This document shows positions 40,779 to 49,774 of a stretch of 64,000 nt of DNA, one piece after another. How positions within the stretch are numbered: position 1 is the first letter of the stretch; every line of letters starts with the position of its first letter. A program made the position numbers and the translations under genes. The stretch comes from an uncultured Peptoniphilus sp. (lineage in GTDB: Bacteria > Bacillota > Clostridia > Tissierellales > Peptoniphilaceae). A model generated the notes under the pieces. It saw nothing but the letters and a program-made list of their open reading frames with translations, made no database searches and was not told the DNA's origin. Location: contig NZ_CALUAA010000006.1 in NCBI RefSeq assembly GCF_943913915.1, forward strand, positions 1 through 64,000, in the 5' to 3' direction.

Positions 40779-42548
40779 ATGAAGTCATTATTAACCGGAA
40801 ATGAAGCTATTGCTCGTGGTGTCTATGAGGCCGGCGTAAAATTGGCTGCCGCCTATCCCGGAACACCGAGTACAGAAATTTTGGAAGAATTGGCACAACA
40901 TAAGGATGTTATGCATGTGGAATGGTCTCCGAATGAAAAAGTAGGGGTAGAAGTAGGTCTCGGCTCTTCTATTGCAGGTATTCGTTCTTTCGGCGCTATG
41001 AAACACGTAGGTGTCAATGTGGCAGCCGACCCTATTTTTACATCGGCCTACACAGGCGTAAATGCAGGTTATGTTTTTGTAGGGGCAGACGACCCGAATA
41101 TGTTCTCCTCTCAAAATGAACAGGATAACCGACACTATGCGGAACACGCTAAATTACCTATGATCGAACCCGGCGATTCCCAAGAGTGTTTGGATTTCGT
41201 AAAGAAAGCTTATGAAATTTCCGAAGAATTTAAAATTCCCGTCTTTGTCCGAACGGTTACTCGTGTCGCCCACTCGAAGAGTTTGGTAGAAATCGGCGAA
41301 CGTGAAGAGGTATCCGTCATCGAGTATAAGAAAGATCCCTCTCGCTTCGTGGCGACACCGGGAAATGCCTATAAGAATCACCCGATTTTAGAACAAAAAT
41401 TAAAGGATTTGGAAGAGTATTCTTATAACAGTGATTTAAATAAAGTTGAGATCAACGGATCTGAAGTAGGTGTTATTACATCTTCCATCGCTTATTATTA
41501 TGCAAAGGATGCCTTCCCTGAAGATACATCGTTTTTGAAACTGGGCATGACTTTCCCCATCTCCGAAAAATTAGTGAAGGAGTTTGCTGAAAAAGTTGAT
41601 AAGATCTATATTATCGAAGAATTGGATCCTTATCTTGAAAAACATATTAAAGCTATGGGCATTGATTGCATCGGTAAGGAAATTATTCCCCTATGCTATG
41701 AATTAAATGCTGAAATTATTAAAGAAGCGGTCTTCGGCGAAAAAGTGGAAAATAAAAAGTTGGACATTCAACCGGCTTCCAGACCGCCGGCACTTTGTCC
41801 CGGTTGCCCCCACAGAGGCTTCTTCTACTCTATCGGAAAGTTGAACAAAAAGAATAAAGGAAAGTTTGTCGTTTCCGGGGACATTGGATGCTATACTTTA
41901 GGTGCCGCACCGCCACTGGCTATGATGGATTCCTGTATTTGCATGGGTAGCGGTTTTTCCGTCGGCGCCGGTATGGCACATGCCTTTGAAATCAGCGGAC
42001 AGGATAAAAAAGTATTCGGCGTGCTGGGTGACTCCACCTTCTTCCATAGCGGTATGACCGGTGCCGTGGAAATTATGTATAATAACGCCAATATGATTCC
42101 CGTCGTATTGGACAACCACATTACAGCCATGACCGGACACCAAGACAATCCCTCTACAGGTTATAATTTGGAAGGAGAAGTTGCCGAGGTCGTCTCCATT
42201 GAAAATGTATTAAAAGCGATCGGGTTTAAAAATGTTATCCTCGTCGATCCTCAACACTTGCATAAAATGGAAGCAGCTCTTGAAGAAGCTTTGGATGCCG
42301 AAGAACGTACGGCCATTATTGCACGTCGTGCCTGTGTCTTAATTAAGCGTAATCGCAGAAAATTCGGACGTTGCCAAGTAGATCGAGAAACCTGTATCGG
42401 TTGCAAGAGTTGTTTAGGTGTCGGTTGTCCGGCGGTCAGCTTTGTCGACGGCAAGTCCAGTATTGATGAAACTCTTTGCGTCGGTTGTACCGTCTGTGCA
42501 CAAGTTTGCCCGGTTCAAGCCATTCGTCGTGTAAAGGAGGATAAGTAA
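40779..42548 (+). CDS. iorA: Indolepyruvate ferredoxin oxidoreductase alpha subunit
   Basis: 589 aa. Oxidatively decarboxylates aryl-pyruvates (from Trp, Phe, Tyr transamination) to aryl-acetyl-CoA, reducing ferredoxin. The N-terminal pyrimidine domain has AAYPGTPSTEILEEL. The thiamine-diphosphate domain has CPGCPHRGFFYS and GDIGCYTLG. The C-terminal ferredoxin domain has two cysteine clusters (CIGCKSC and CVGCTVCAQVCP). The frame opens earlier with GTG, but ATG 40779 follows AAGGAAGG and fits the family N-terminus. First gene of iorA-iorB-CoA-transferase. Confidence 0.95.
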   Translation: MKSLLTGNEAIARGVYEAGVKLAAAYPGTPSTEILEELAQHKDVMHVEWSPNEKVGVEVGLGSSIAGIRSFGAMKHVGVNVAADPIFTSAYTGVNAGYVFVGADDPNMFSSQNEQDNRHYAEHAKLPMIEPGDSQECLDFVKKAYEISEEFKIPVFVRTVTRVAHSKSLVEIGEREEVSVIEYKKDPSRFVATPGNAYKNHPILEQKLKDLEEYSYNSDLNKVEINGSEVGVITSSIAYYYAKDAFPEDTSFLKLGMTFPISEKLVKEFAEKVDKIYIIEELDPYLEKHIKAMGIDCIGKEIIPLCYELNAEIIKEAVFGEKVENKKLDIQPASRPPALCPGCPHRGFFYSIGKLNKKNKGKFVVSGDIGCYTLGAAPPLAMMDSCICMGSGFSVGAGMAHAFEISGQDKKVFGVLGDSTFFHSGMTGAVEIMYNNANMIPVVLDNHITAMTGHQDNPSTGYNLEGEVAEVVSIENVLKAIGFKNVILVDPQHLHKMEAALEEALDAEERTAIIARRACVLIKRNRRKFGRCQVDRETCIGCKSCLGVGCPAVSFVDGKSSIDETLCVGCTVCAQVCPVQAIRRVKEDK

Positions 42549-43120
42549 TGAGTACAAAAGTCATTTTAGTCGGTGTCGGTGGACAAGGTACTATTACAAC
42601 AGCCAGAATTTTAATTAACGGCCTGATGGAAAAAGGTTATGATGTTAAAATGAGCGAAATTCACGGTATGGCACAACGGGGCGGCAGTGTTTCCACCCAC
42701 GTGATTTGGGGCGATAAAGTCAACTCTCCGGTGGTAGGTCTGGGAGAAGCCGATATTCTCGTGGCGGCTGAAAAAATGGAGGCTGTGCGCTATGCTGAAT
42801 TTTTAAAACCCGACGGCATCGCCATTGTCAATGATCACCGCACGGAATCGTCCACGTCGGCGGCAGGCCTTGAAGAATATCCCGAAGGCACTTTAGAAGC
42901 TATGGAAGAAAACTTTACAACCTATTCGGTGAAGGCCGGAGAAATTGCCGAAGAGCTTGGGAATGCCAAAGTAATGAATGTGGTACTATTCGGTGCTATG
43001 GTCAATTATTTGGGACTCGAAGGAATCGACTGGAAAAAAGTTGTAGCAGGTGTCGTTCCTGAAAAATTGGTCGACCTGAACATTAAAGCTTTTGAAATGG
43101 GTCAAGAAGCTGCGAAATAA
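42548..43120 (+). CDS. iorB: Indolepyruvate ferredoxin oxidoreductase beta subunit
   Basis: 190 aa gamma/beta-domain subunit. GVGGQGTITTARILINGL at the N-terminus and SEIHGMAQRGGSVSTHV are diagnostic. Forms the heteromeric oxidoreductase with IorA. The ATG overlaps the iorA stop (TAATG). Confidence 0.95.
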   Translation: MSTKVILVGVGGQGTITTARILINGLMEKGYDVKMSEIHGMAQRGGSVSTHVIWGDKVNSPVVGLGEADILVAAEKMEAVRYAEFLKPDGIAIVNDHRTESSTSAAGLEEYPEGTLEAMEENFTTYSVKAGEIAEELGNAKVMNVVLFGAMVNYLGLEGIDWKKVVAGVVPEKLVDLNIKAFEMGQEAAK

Positions 43121-43134
43121 TAGCGGAGGTAAGC

Positions 43135-44469
43135 GTGAATATCATTAGGGAATATCAGTCAAAACTGACCACAGCTGAAAAAGCTGTAAAAGTTGTAAAA
43201 AGTGGCGACTGGATCGATTACGGCACAAATAATTCTTTTCCTCACTTGCTGGATGAGGCATTAAGCGAGAGAAGAGATGAATTAAAAGGCGTAAAAATTC
43301 GCGGAAATTTAATAGGGGGACCTTTAAAGACCGTCGAATCGGATCCGAATCGTGAACATTTTATTTATAGTTCATGGCATTACTCAGCTTATGAACGTAA
43401 ATTATCGGACAAAGGTTTGTGTAATTATATTCCGATGATTTTCCGCAATGAATCTTGGTATATAAAGGAATTTCTCGATATCGACGTTGCCATGTTATCG
43501 GTTACACCTATGGATAAGCACGGTTACTTCAATCTTTCATGTGCTACGGGGATGGCCTACACAATTCTGGAAAAGGCGAAATATGTCATTTTAGAAGTAG
43601 TGGACAATCTCCCCTATGTATGCGGCGGACTTGAAAATGTTGTGCATATCTCGGAAGTCGATGCGGTTATCGAGGCGGGAGAACAACCTTTAATGTCTTT
43701 AAAATCACCTTCTCCCACGGAAAGGGATATGAAAATAGCCGGGCACATCCTTCCTCACATCGTCGACGGTGCGACGATTCAATTGGGTATCGGCGGCATG
43801 CCCAATGCCCTCGGAGGGCTTATCGCTAAAAGTGATTTGAAAGATTTAGGTATGCATACGGAACTATGTTCCGATGCGTATTTGGATCTTCATCTCGCAG
43901 GGAAGTTGACAAACAAAAGAAAAAATACCGAGCGTGGCAAAGGGGTATTGGGAATCCTGATCGGAAGCCGAAAACTTTACGATTGGGTCGATCATAACCC
44001 GTCCATAGCGGCCTATCCTCTATGGTATGTCAATGATCCGGATGTTATGAGCCAAAACGATAATTTGATTTCCATTAACGGTTGCTTAAATGTAGATCTC
44101 TATGGGCAGATTTCCTCGGAAAGCTCCGGTACTCGCCATATTTCAGGGACGGGAGGGCAATTAGATTTCGTTACGGGAGCCGCTATGAGTAAAGGTGGAA
44201 AATCCTTTATCTGCTTAAACTCCTCTTTCATCGATAAAAAAGGCGTGGAGCACTCTCAAATCTTGCCCACATTTAACGGCGACATTGTAACGACGCCGAG
44301 AAGCCAGGCCTATTACATCGTCACGGAATATGGTGCGGTCAATTTAGCCGGCCGATCCACTTGGGAAAGAGCGGAAGCTTTAATCAGCATTGCCCATCCT
44401 AAATTCAGAGATGAATTAATAAAAAAAGCAGAGGAACAAAAAATCTGGGTTCCCTCCAATAAACGTTAA
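43135..44469 (+). CDS. Acetyl-CoA hydrolase/CoA-transferase family protein
   Basis: 444 aa of the Cat2/4-hydroxybutyrate CoA-transferase group. Catalytic glutamate in the segment QISSESSGTRHISGTGGQLDF; CoA-site motifs LGIGGMPNALG and TTPRSQAYYIVTEYGAVNL. GTG start with GGAGG upstream, 14 bp after iorB. Its place in the operon suggests it moves CoA from the aryl-acetyl-CoA made by IorAB, e.g. to acetate, conserving the thioester. The acid partner is inferred, not readable. Confidence 0.88.
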   Translation: MNIIREYQSKLTTAEKAVKVVKSGDWIDYGTNNSFPHLLDEALSERRDELKGVKIRGNLIGGPLKTVESDPNREHFIYSSWHYSAYERKLSDKGLCNYIPMIFRNESWYIKEFLDIDVAMLSVTPMDKHGYFNLSCATGMAYTILEKAKYVILEVVDNLPYVCGGLENVVHISEVDAVIEAGEQPLMSLKSPSPTERDMKIAGHILPHIVDGATIQLGIGGMPNALGGLIAKSDLKDLGMHTELCSDAYLDLHLAGKLTNKRKNTERGKGVLGILIGSRKLYDWVDHNPSIAAYPLWYVNDPDVMSQNDNLISINGCLNVDLYGQISSESSGTRHISGTGGQLDFVTGAAMSKGGKSFICLNSSFIDKKGVEHSQILPTFNGDIVTTPRSQAYYIVTEYGAVNLAGRSTWERAEALISIAHPKFRDELIKKAEEQKIWVPSNKR

Positions 44470-44493
44470 AAAAAGCGCCTAGGCGCTTTTTTT
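44468..44493. terminator. bidirectional terminator
   Basis: Fully palindromic hairpin AGCGCCTAGGCGCT with seven-base A and T runs, between the convergent CoA-transferase and HAD genes. Confidence 0.9.
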
Positions 44494-44499
44494 AATGTA

Positions 44500-45147
44500 C
44501 TATTTTTTTCTACGAGAAGCCTGCGTATTGTGCCACTCAAGATGAAGATAACCTTCTGCTTTCACAGGATTATTAATAAGGTAGCGATAGCGGGTAAGCT
44601 CCATCATAGGGCGATCGGCGGAGAGGGAATCGCTGAAAGAGAGGCTGTTGTCGTAATCGATAGCCATGTTCTTTTCGCTTAAATGGGCTAAAATATTATT
44701 GACCTTCTGTTCATGGCGATTATTTTCCCCCACAAGCTTGTAATTACTGTCAATGACCGTGCCGATAATGTGGTCGAAGGGCAAACAGTCTTTGACGTAT
44801 ATGAGATAATCTTCTACAGAGGCGGAGACGAGCATAAGATAGTATCCTTCCGCTTTTAAGCGATGAATTTCGTCTACGGCTTCTTGAAAAGCGTGTTGCA
44901 TTAAATCTTCGTAGACGAATGCTTTAAGCTCATCCTCTGTATAATGGGCAAGCATGCGCAGAAATTCTTCTTTGACTGTGGTTTTTATTTTCTTGGGATG
45001 GCGAGTAAGGGCGCCTTTAAGCAGGTTTCCGTAAAGTTTTCCCCGAAAGCCCGGCACTTTTTTACAGGTTTTATCGTATAAAATGAGAATGGAATCTCTC
45101 GAGATGACGGTTTTGTCGAAATCGAATAGAGCAATTTTTTGTTTCAT
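44500..45147 (-). CDS. HAD-superfamily phosphatase (IB type, SerB-like)
   Basis: 215 aa. Motif I ALFDFDKTV (nucleophile Asp), motif II LVSAS, and motif III/IV in AIDYDNSLSFSDSLSADRPMM. The cap is the helical insert of HAD-IB enzymes. Likely a small-molecule phosphatase; phosphoserine or a phospholipid head group are options. Single gene with a ribosome site GGAGGAAC before its ATG. Confidence 0.85.
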   Translation of the reverse strand: MKQKIALFDFDKTVISRDSILILYDKTCKKVPGFRGKLYGNLLKGALTRHPKKIKTTVKEEFLRMLAHYTEDELKAFVYEDLMQHAFQEAVDEIHRLKAEGYYLMLVSASVEDYLIYVKDCLPFDHIIGTVIDSNYKLVGENNRHEQKVNNILAHLSEKNMAIDYDNSLSFSDSLSADRPMMELTRYRYLINNPVKAEGYLHLEWHNTQASRRKK

Positions 45148-45239
45148 AGTTCCTCCTTCCCTTATTGTAATCTATTGGGAGGAAAAAAGGTGGATTTACG
45201 TGTACTCATAATATTTGTTATAGTTGATAAGGTGATGAA

Positions 45240-46274
45240 ATGGCTGCAATTTTACATATGGATATGGATGCGTTTTTCGCATCAGTTGAAATATTATTGA
45301 ATCCCGCCTTAAAAGGAAAGTCCGTAGCCGTGGGAGGCCGCAATCCCTCGGGAATTGTCACTACGGCAAGCTACGAGGCGAGAAAGTACGGAATCCACTC
45401 TGCTATGCCCATGTTTATGGCCAAAAGCCTTTGCCCAAACCTTATCGTCGTGCCTACTCGAAAAGGCGTCTACGGCGAAAAGAGCCGGGAGGTCTTTGAC
45501 ATTATTCGTTCCTACGGCTATCCCGTGGAGCAGGTATCCATCGATGAAGCCTATGTGGATTTGAGCGCCGCCGAAAACCCGGTGGCCGTAGCGAAGGATA
45601 TGCAGAGGCGCATTATCCGCACCATGAGACTTTCTGTCAGTTGCGGCTTATCTTATAATAAATTTTTGGCGAAGATCGCCTCGGATTTTGAAAAGCCCAA
45701 GGGCTTTACGATTATTCGAAAAGATGAGGCACAGGAGATTTTAAAATCCCTACCCATTTCAAAAATTCACGGCATCGGCGAGAAGACCGAGAAGCGTTTG
45801 GCTCGCTTGGGTCTTCATACCGGCGAAGATCTCCTTCTATTGGAGCGCTCCTTTTTAGAGGATGAATTCGGAAAATTGGGTATCGAACTTTACGAACGCA
45901 TACGCGGCGTGGATCGGCGAAAGGTGGAGACGGAGAGAAAGCGGAAATCCATCGGTGGCGAGGAAACCTTTAAGGAGACTCGGAACCGAAAGTTTTTTGA
46001 GGAGCTCCTTTGGGAGGAAGCGCAAAAGACCGCCATGGAAATGGAAAAAAAGGGGATTACGGGCTATACCGTAACCGTGAAGATGAAGACATTCGACTTT
46101 CATACCCATACGAAATCCAGGACGTTCGACGCTCCTGTAGAAGACGGGCAGTCCCTTTACGAGGCAAGCCTTGAACTTTTCAATGAATTCTACGGCGGAC
46201 AAAAACTGCGCTTACTCGGGCTCAGTGTGTCCTCTCTAATCAATACCGATGCAAAACAACTACGTTTTTTATAG
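45240..46274 (+). CDS. dinB: DNA polymerase IV (DinB, Y family)
   Basis: 344 aa translesion polymerase. HMDMDAFFASVE (metal-binding Asp), YEARKYGIHSAMP, SIDEAYVDLS (second acidic pair), and the HhH GIGEKTEKRL. The C-terminus is short and I see no obvious clamp-binding box. An extended -10 (TGTTATAGT, 45216-45224) precedes it. No SOS box was seen in the 92 bp upstream. Three unrelated genes follow closely in the same direction. Confidence 0.94.
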   Translation: MAAILHMDMDAFFASVEILLNPALKGKSVAVGGRNPSGIVTTASYEARKYGIHSAMPMFMAKSLCPNLIVVPTRKGVYGEKSREVFDIIRSYGYPVEQVSIDEAYVDLSAAENPVAVAKDMQRRIIRTMRLSVSCGLSYNKFLAKIASDFEKPKGFTIIRKDEAQEILKSLPISKIHGIGEKTEKRLARLGLHTGEDLLLLERSFLEDEFGKLGIELYERIRGVDRRKVETERKRKSIGGEETFKETRNRKFFEELLWEEAQKTAMEMEKKGITGYTVTVKMKTFDFHTHTKSRTFDAPVEDGQSLYEASLELFNEFYGGQKLRLLGLSVSSLINTDAKQLRFL

Positions 46275-46282
46275 GAGGTAGT

Positions 46283-46675
46283 ATGGTTAATAAAAAGAAT
46301 CAGCCGGAAGAAATTTTTTCCGGATTTATTACTCAATTTGATGTGGAGGTTTTGGAGTGCACGAAAGATATGCTTCGAGCCTGTTGGCATGTACGCCCGG
46401 GAGATTTAAATTCCGCTGATATTGCCCACGGCGGGGCATCCTTTTCCGTGGCCGACGCCCTGTGCGCGGTCTTAGGCTATGAGGACCGCCATGTGCTCAC
46501 GAAGAGCTCCCATTTTTACTATTACTATCCCGTAGAACAGGGAGATGTGGAGATTATCTGTCGCGTAAGCAGAAAGGGAAGTTTCACCTCCCTTATGGAA
46601 GTGGAGCTTATACAGAATGAAAAAGTCTGCATGAAGGGCTTTTTCGATATGGCGAAAATGAAGGAGAAAGCTTAA
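46283..46675 (+). CDS. PaaI-family hot-dog thioesterase
   Basis: 130 aa hot-dog protein. The active-site segment NSADIAHGGASFSVADALCAVLG contains the canonical HGG and the acidic residue of PaaI-type acyl-CoA thioesterases. Starts 8 bp after dinB with AGGAGG. Ends in a 1-bp overlap with a second, related gene. Confidence 0.85.
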   Translation: MVNKKNQPEEIFSGFITQFDVEVLECTKDMLRACWHVRPGDLNSADIAHGGASFSVADALCAVLGYEDRHVLTKSSHFYYYYPVEQGDVEIICRVSRKGSFTSLMEVELIQNEKVCMKGFFDMAKMKEKA

Positions 46676-47073
46676 TGGCAAGTTACAGGCGAATCGACGA
46701 CGGTTTGGATCTTCGCTTAATCGAAGATTCCAAGCTGGAAATAATAGAACAGAACGAGGAATCTTTAAAGGCCCGCTGGCATGTATGGGACGGGGCCCTT
46801 AATTCCATCGGTACCTGCCAGGGCATGATCCATTTCGGTATGGCCGATGTGATCGCCGCTATTTTATGCGACAGAGAGGGCATCGTCGTTACGAAAGATG
46901 CCGGTTGCTTTTACCATAAACCTCTCTATGAAGGGGATGTAGAGGTGGAGGCCTTTATCGGTAAAAATGGAAAGTCCAATATTACGGCCGAAGTTTTATT
47001 TTACCAAAAGGGCGTGCTGGCGTTTCAATCGATCTTTACCATGCATGCCACGACAAAAACCTACAGCAAATAG
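46675..47073 (+). CDS. PaaI-like hot-dog paralogue with altered active site
   Basis: 132 aa, clearly related to the preceding protein (LKARWHVWDGALNSIGTCQGMIHFGMADVI against LRACWHVRPGDLNSADIAHGGASFSVADAL, shown here by equivalent segments). The conserved HGG is replaced by CQG, so the usual catalytic geometry is lost while the fold should remain. A heterodimer with the upstream protein, one active and one modified subunit, is a reasonable inference. Confidence 0.8.
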   Translation: MASYRRIDDGLDLRLIEDSKLEIIEQNEESLKARWHVWDGALNSIGTCQGMIHFGMADVIAAILCDREGIVVTKDAGCFYHKPLYEGDVEVEAFIGKNGKSNITAEVLFYQKGVLAFQSIFTMHATTKTYSK

Positions 47074-47087
47074 AAAGAGAAAAATAA

Positions 47088-47981
47088 ATGAATCGTACAC
47101 GTGCGAATTTTTTAATGTTACTCGTCGCCATCATTTGGGGACTTGCATTTGTGGCTCAGGTAACGGGAATAGACCACATTCATCCCTTTGCCTTAAATAT
47201 GCACAGAAATTTTATCGCCGGGCTTTTCCTCCTGGTGATCTTGTTGTTTTTCCCGAAACTTCGAAATGTCGGGACAGATCTTAAGGGCACCATTGTCGGC
47301 GGTATATGCTGCGGCATCGCCTTAAGCGTGGCCATGGCGCTGCAACAATACGGCCTTCAATTTACCACGGCGGGGAAGGGCAGTTTTATTACCGCCCTCT
47401 ACATTATCCTCGTGCCCATCGGCGGCATAGTCCTCGGCCATAAGGTATCGAAAAAGACGTGGCTTTCCGTCCTCGTTGCCTGCGTGGGCCTCTATTTTAT
47501 AAGCGTTAAAAAGGACACGGGTTTTTCCGTAGAACTGGGCGATATCCTCGTCTTCCTCTCGGCCTTGGGCTTTGCCGTGCATATACTGGTGGTAGATCAT
47601 TTCAGCAAAAATGTAGACGGTGTGGCCATGAGCTGTATTCAATTTTTTGTGGCGGGGATTATGTCGTTTTTCTTTATCTTGCCCACGGGCGCATCCCTCT
47701 TAGGCGACTTCACCCGAGCCCTTCCCGCTATTTTATACCTGGGCTTTTTATCCAGCGGCATCGGCTTTACCATTCAGATAGTGGCCCAGCGCTACAGCGA
47801 GCCTACCACTGTAAGCCTTTTAATGAGTTTGGAATCGGTGTTCGGCCTTTTAGGCGGTATCGTCGTCTTGGGAGAGTTTGTGTCGACGAGAGAGTGGCTG
47901 GGATGCGCTCTTATGTTTGTGGCGATTTTACTTGCACAGCTTCCCACACCGAAGCTTTCAAGGAAACCGAGAGAAGAATAA
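47088..47981 (+). CDS. EamA/DMT-family transporter
   Basis: 297 aa with ten hydrophobic segments in two EamA repeats (N-terminal AIIWGLAFVAQV; second repeat ending LESVFGLLGGIVVLGE). Drug/metabolite transporter superfamily, probably exporting a small metabolite; substrate unknown. 14 bp after the second hot-dog gene, so in the dinB transcription unit. Confidence 0.87.
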   Translation: MNRTRANFLMLLVAIIWGLAFVAQVTGIDHIHPFALNMHRNFIAGLFLLVILLFFPKLRNVGTDLKGTIVGGICCGIALSVAMALQQYGLQFTTAGKGSFITALYIILVPIGGIVLGHKVSKKTWLSVLVACVGLYFISVKKDTGFSVELGDILVFLSALGFAVHILVVDHFSKNVDGVAMSCIQFFVAGIMSFFFILPTGASLLGDFTRALPAILYLGFLSSGIGFTIQIVAQRYSEPTTVSLLMSLESVFGLLGGIVVLGEFVSTREWLGCALMFVAILLAQLPTPKLSRKPREE

Positions 47982-48071
47982 AAACCTGATAAATCCTTTA
48001 GAGACCGTGATATCCTATGGTAAAAGGGTATACATTCTCTAATCTATAGGTATTATAAGGAGGTCTCTTCA

Positions 48072-49085
48072 ATGAAATGTCGGTATTGCGGTTACGAGAA
48101 TACGTCGGGGGAAAAATTTTGCGGATCTTGCGGCACACCTATGGTCTATCATTTAGGGAATAGTGAGACGAATTTTGAAAAAAGTGTACATACACAAGAG
48201 GATGAAGGTGTAGAAACCTCAGGGAGCGACGATGGGAAAGCTTTAGACCGGGTAAAAGAAGAACCTGCCCGGGAAAAAGCGGAGGTCGTGGATCTCGCCG
48301 ACAGCGATTCAGGAGAAGTCTTAGACGGTGAAACTAATGTAACGGCGAAAGAAGAACCCGTGGAAGAAAAAGTAGAAGTCGTGGACCTTGCGGACAGCGA
48401 TTCAGGAGAAGTCTTAGACGGTGAAACTGATGTAACGGTGAAAGAAGAACCCGCGGAAGAAAAAGTAGAGGTCGTGGATCTTGCCGACAGCGATTCAGGA
48501 GAAATCTTAGACGGTGAAACTGACGTTAAAACTCCGGAAAAGATCGAAAAAGAAAAAATAGAACCTTGGGATGAAGTAAAATCAAATCCTAAAAAGGAAA
48601 AGCAGAAAAAGAAAGATCTGAAGCCCGAGGATCTCATGCCCTCTCCCGAGGATGATCCCAGAAAGAAACAGGCCATGAAACGTAAACGTCGCAAGGCCAA
48701 GAAAGAAGAGGATCGCGCTGCCGGTCGCGTGCCTGAAAAAAAGGCGAAAAAACCGAAGAAAGTTGAAAAAGACGAGGTCATCCAACCGGCAGACAGTGTC
48801 GAAAAAGATCTTCAAAAGGCATCGGCAGAAGATAAGGTAAAGGTCGAAGAGAAAAAGTCTGTTAAAGAATCGGAGATCAAGTTTCGAAAAATGGAGACCG
48901 AACCGAAAACTGCACAAACGTCTGAAGTAACACCGGAACCGGAAAAGAAAGAAGTGAAACCGGAGAAAGTTCAAAAGACTTCTAAAAAGGTGTCGACGCC
49001 CAAAAAACAAAAGTCGAACAAAATCCTCTGGGTTATTTTAGGCATTATCGTCTTAATCTATGTTATCTATAAGGCCGCATCCTGA
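48072..49085 (+). CDS. Tail-anchored zinc-ribbon protein with 31-residue repeats
   Basis: 337 aa. N-terminal zinc ribbon with two CxxC pairs (CRYCGYENTSGEKFCGSCG, residues 3-21). Residues 64-156 hold three 31-residue repeats (VVDLADSDSGEVLDGE core). A long Lys/Glu-rich low-complexity region follows, with several basic clusters (KRKRRKAKKEE). A single hydrophobic segment ends the protein (ILWVILGIIVLIYVIY), so it is probably C-terminally anchored. The function is unknown. Stop overlaps the AlkD-like gene (TGATG). Confidence 0.8.
   Translation: MKCRYCGYENTSGEKFCGSCGTPMVYHLGNSETNFEKSVHTQEDEGVETSGSDDGKALDRVKEEPAREKAEVVDLADSDSGEVLDGETNVTAKEEPVEEKVEVVDLADSDSGEVLDGETDVTVKEEPAEEKVEVVDLADSDSGEILDGETDVKTPEKIEKEKIEPWDEVKSNPKKEKQKKKDLKPEDLMPSPEDDPRKKQAMKRKRRKAKKEEDRAAGRVPEKKAKKPKKVEKDEVIQPADSVEKDLQKASAEDKVKVEEKKSVKESEIKFRKMETEPKTAQTSEVTPEPEKKEVKPEKVQKTSKKVSTPKKQKSNKILWVILGIIVLIYVIYKAAS
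48261..48539 (+). repeat. three tandem 93-bp coding repeats
   Basis: Units at 48261-48353, 48354-48446 and 48447-48539, nearly identical in DNA and encoding 31-residue acidic repeats. The last unit diverges in its final few codons. High DNA identity suggests recent duplication and likely copy-number variation. Confidence 0.85.
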
Positions 49086-49732
49086 TGGAGAGCCTTCGTA
49101 AACGACTAGAAGAGGAGAGCACGGAGCGCCACCGGGTGTTTATGCAAAAACTCCTTCCTACAATGGAGCCTGAGAGGATTTTAGGAGTGAAGGTGCCTGT
49201 ACTTCGCAAAATGGCGAAGGATCTTTCCAAAGATTATTTAGATCAACTGCCTCATCTCTATTATGAAGAGGATATGCTCCACGATTTCGTGATCAATCGT
49301 TTAAATCGGGAGGAAGCTCTTGGGGCCATCCGGAATTTTCTGCCTTATTTAGATAATTGGGCAGTAGTGGACAGTTTGGACCCCAAATCCTTTTACGGAG
49401 ATCCGTCCTTAATGGGAGAATATCTGGAATTAAGTGAAGACCCCAGGCCCTATGTATCCCGCCTCGGCATCGTCCTTACCCTTCGCCATATTGGGGAAGA
49501 TACCTTAGGCGCTATAAACCGCCTGAAAGATATTACAAGTGATCACTACTATGTACAAATGGCTCTCGGCTGGTTTTTCGCAGAGGCCGTGCTCTATGCC
49601 CCGGAAGAGGTGCTCTCTCTTTTAAGGGAGGGCGGATTGGAGAGGAGCGTTCACAAAAAGACCATTCGAAAGATCAACGAGAGCCGGCGAGTTGATCAGC
49701 GTATTAAAGAACAAGCTTCGGCGTATCGTTAA
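49085..49732 (+). CDS. AlkD-like DNA alkylation repair protein
   Basis: 215 aa all-helical HEAT-repeat protein of the AlkD/DNA alkylation repair family: ILGVKVPVLRKMAKDL, LDNWAVVDSLDPK and ALGWFFAEA segments. AlkD enzymes excise alkylated purines without base flipping. Only weak assignment among subfamilies is possible. Its ATG overlaps the stop of the zinc-ribbon gene, and a small hairpin follows. Confidence 0.82.
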   Translation: MESLRKRLEEESTERHRVFMQKLLPTMEPERILGVKVPVLRKMAKDLSKDYLDQLPHLYYEEDMLHDFVINRLNREEALGAIRNFLPYLDNWAVVDSLDPKSFYGDPSLMGEYLELSEDPRPYVSRLGIVLTLRHIGEDTLGAINRLKDITSDHYYVQMALGWFFAEAVLYAPEEVLSLLREGGLERSVHKKTIRKINESRRVDQRIKEQASAYR

Positions 49733-49735
49733 AGA

Positions 49736-49764
49736 CGGCTTCCTTCGGGAAGCTGTTTTGTTGA
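49736..49764 (+). terminator. probable terminator after the AlkD-like gene
   Basis: GGCTTCC-ttcg-GGAAGCT stem followed by TTTTGTT, between the AlkD-like gene and the desulfurase gene. Confidence 0.6.
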
Positions 49765-49774
49765 AAGGAGACCT

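Noticed and set aside
45148..45239. SOS box upstream of dinB
   Set aside because: No GAAC-N4-GTTY match in the 92 bp; only an extended -10 promoter is visible.
48000..48068. AGAGACC / GGTCTCT pair that could hide the ribosome site of the zinc-ribbon gene
   Set aside because: Only 7 bp over a 55-nt loop, and a likely promoter lies inside the loop, so the left arm may not be transcribed.
48149..48781. Long serine-rich minus-strand frame (210 aa)
   Set aside because: Antisense shadow of the repetitive zinc-ribbon gene; repeats and skewed codons keep the opposite frame open.
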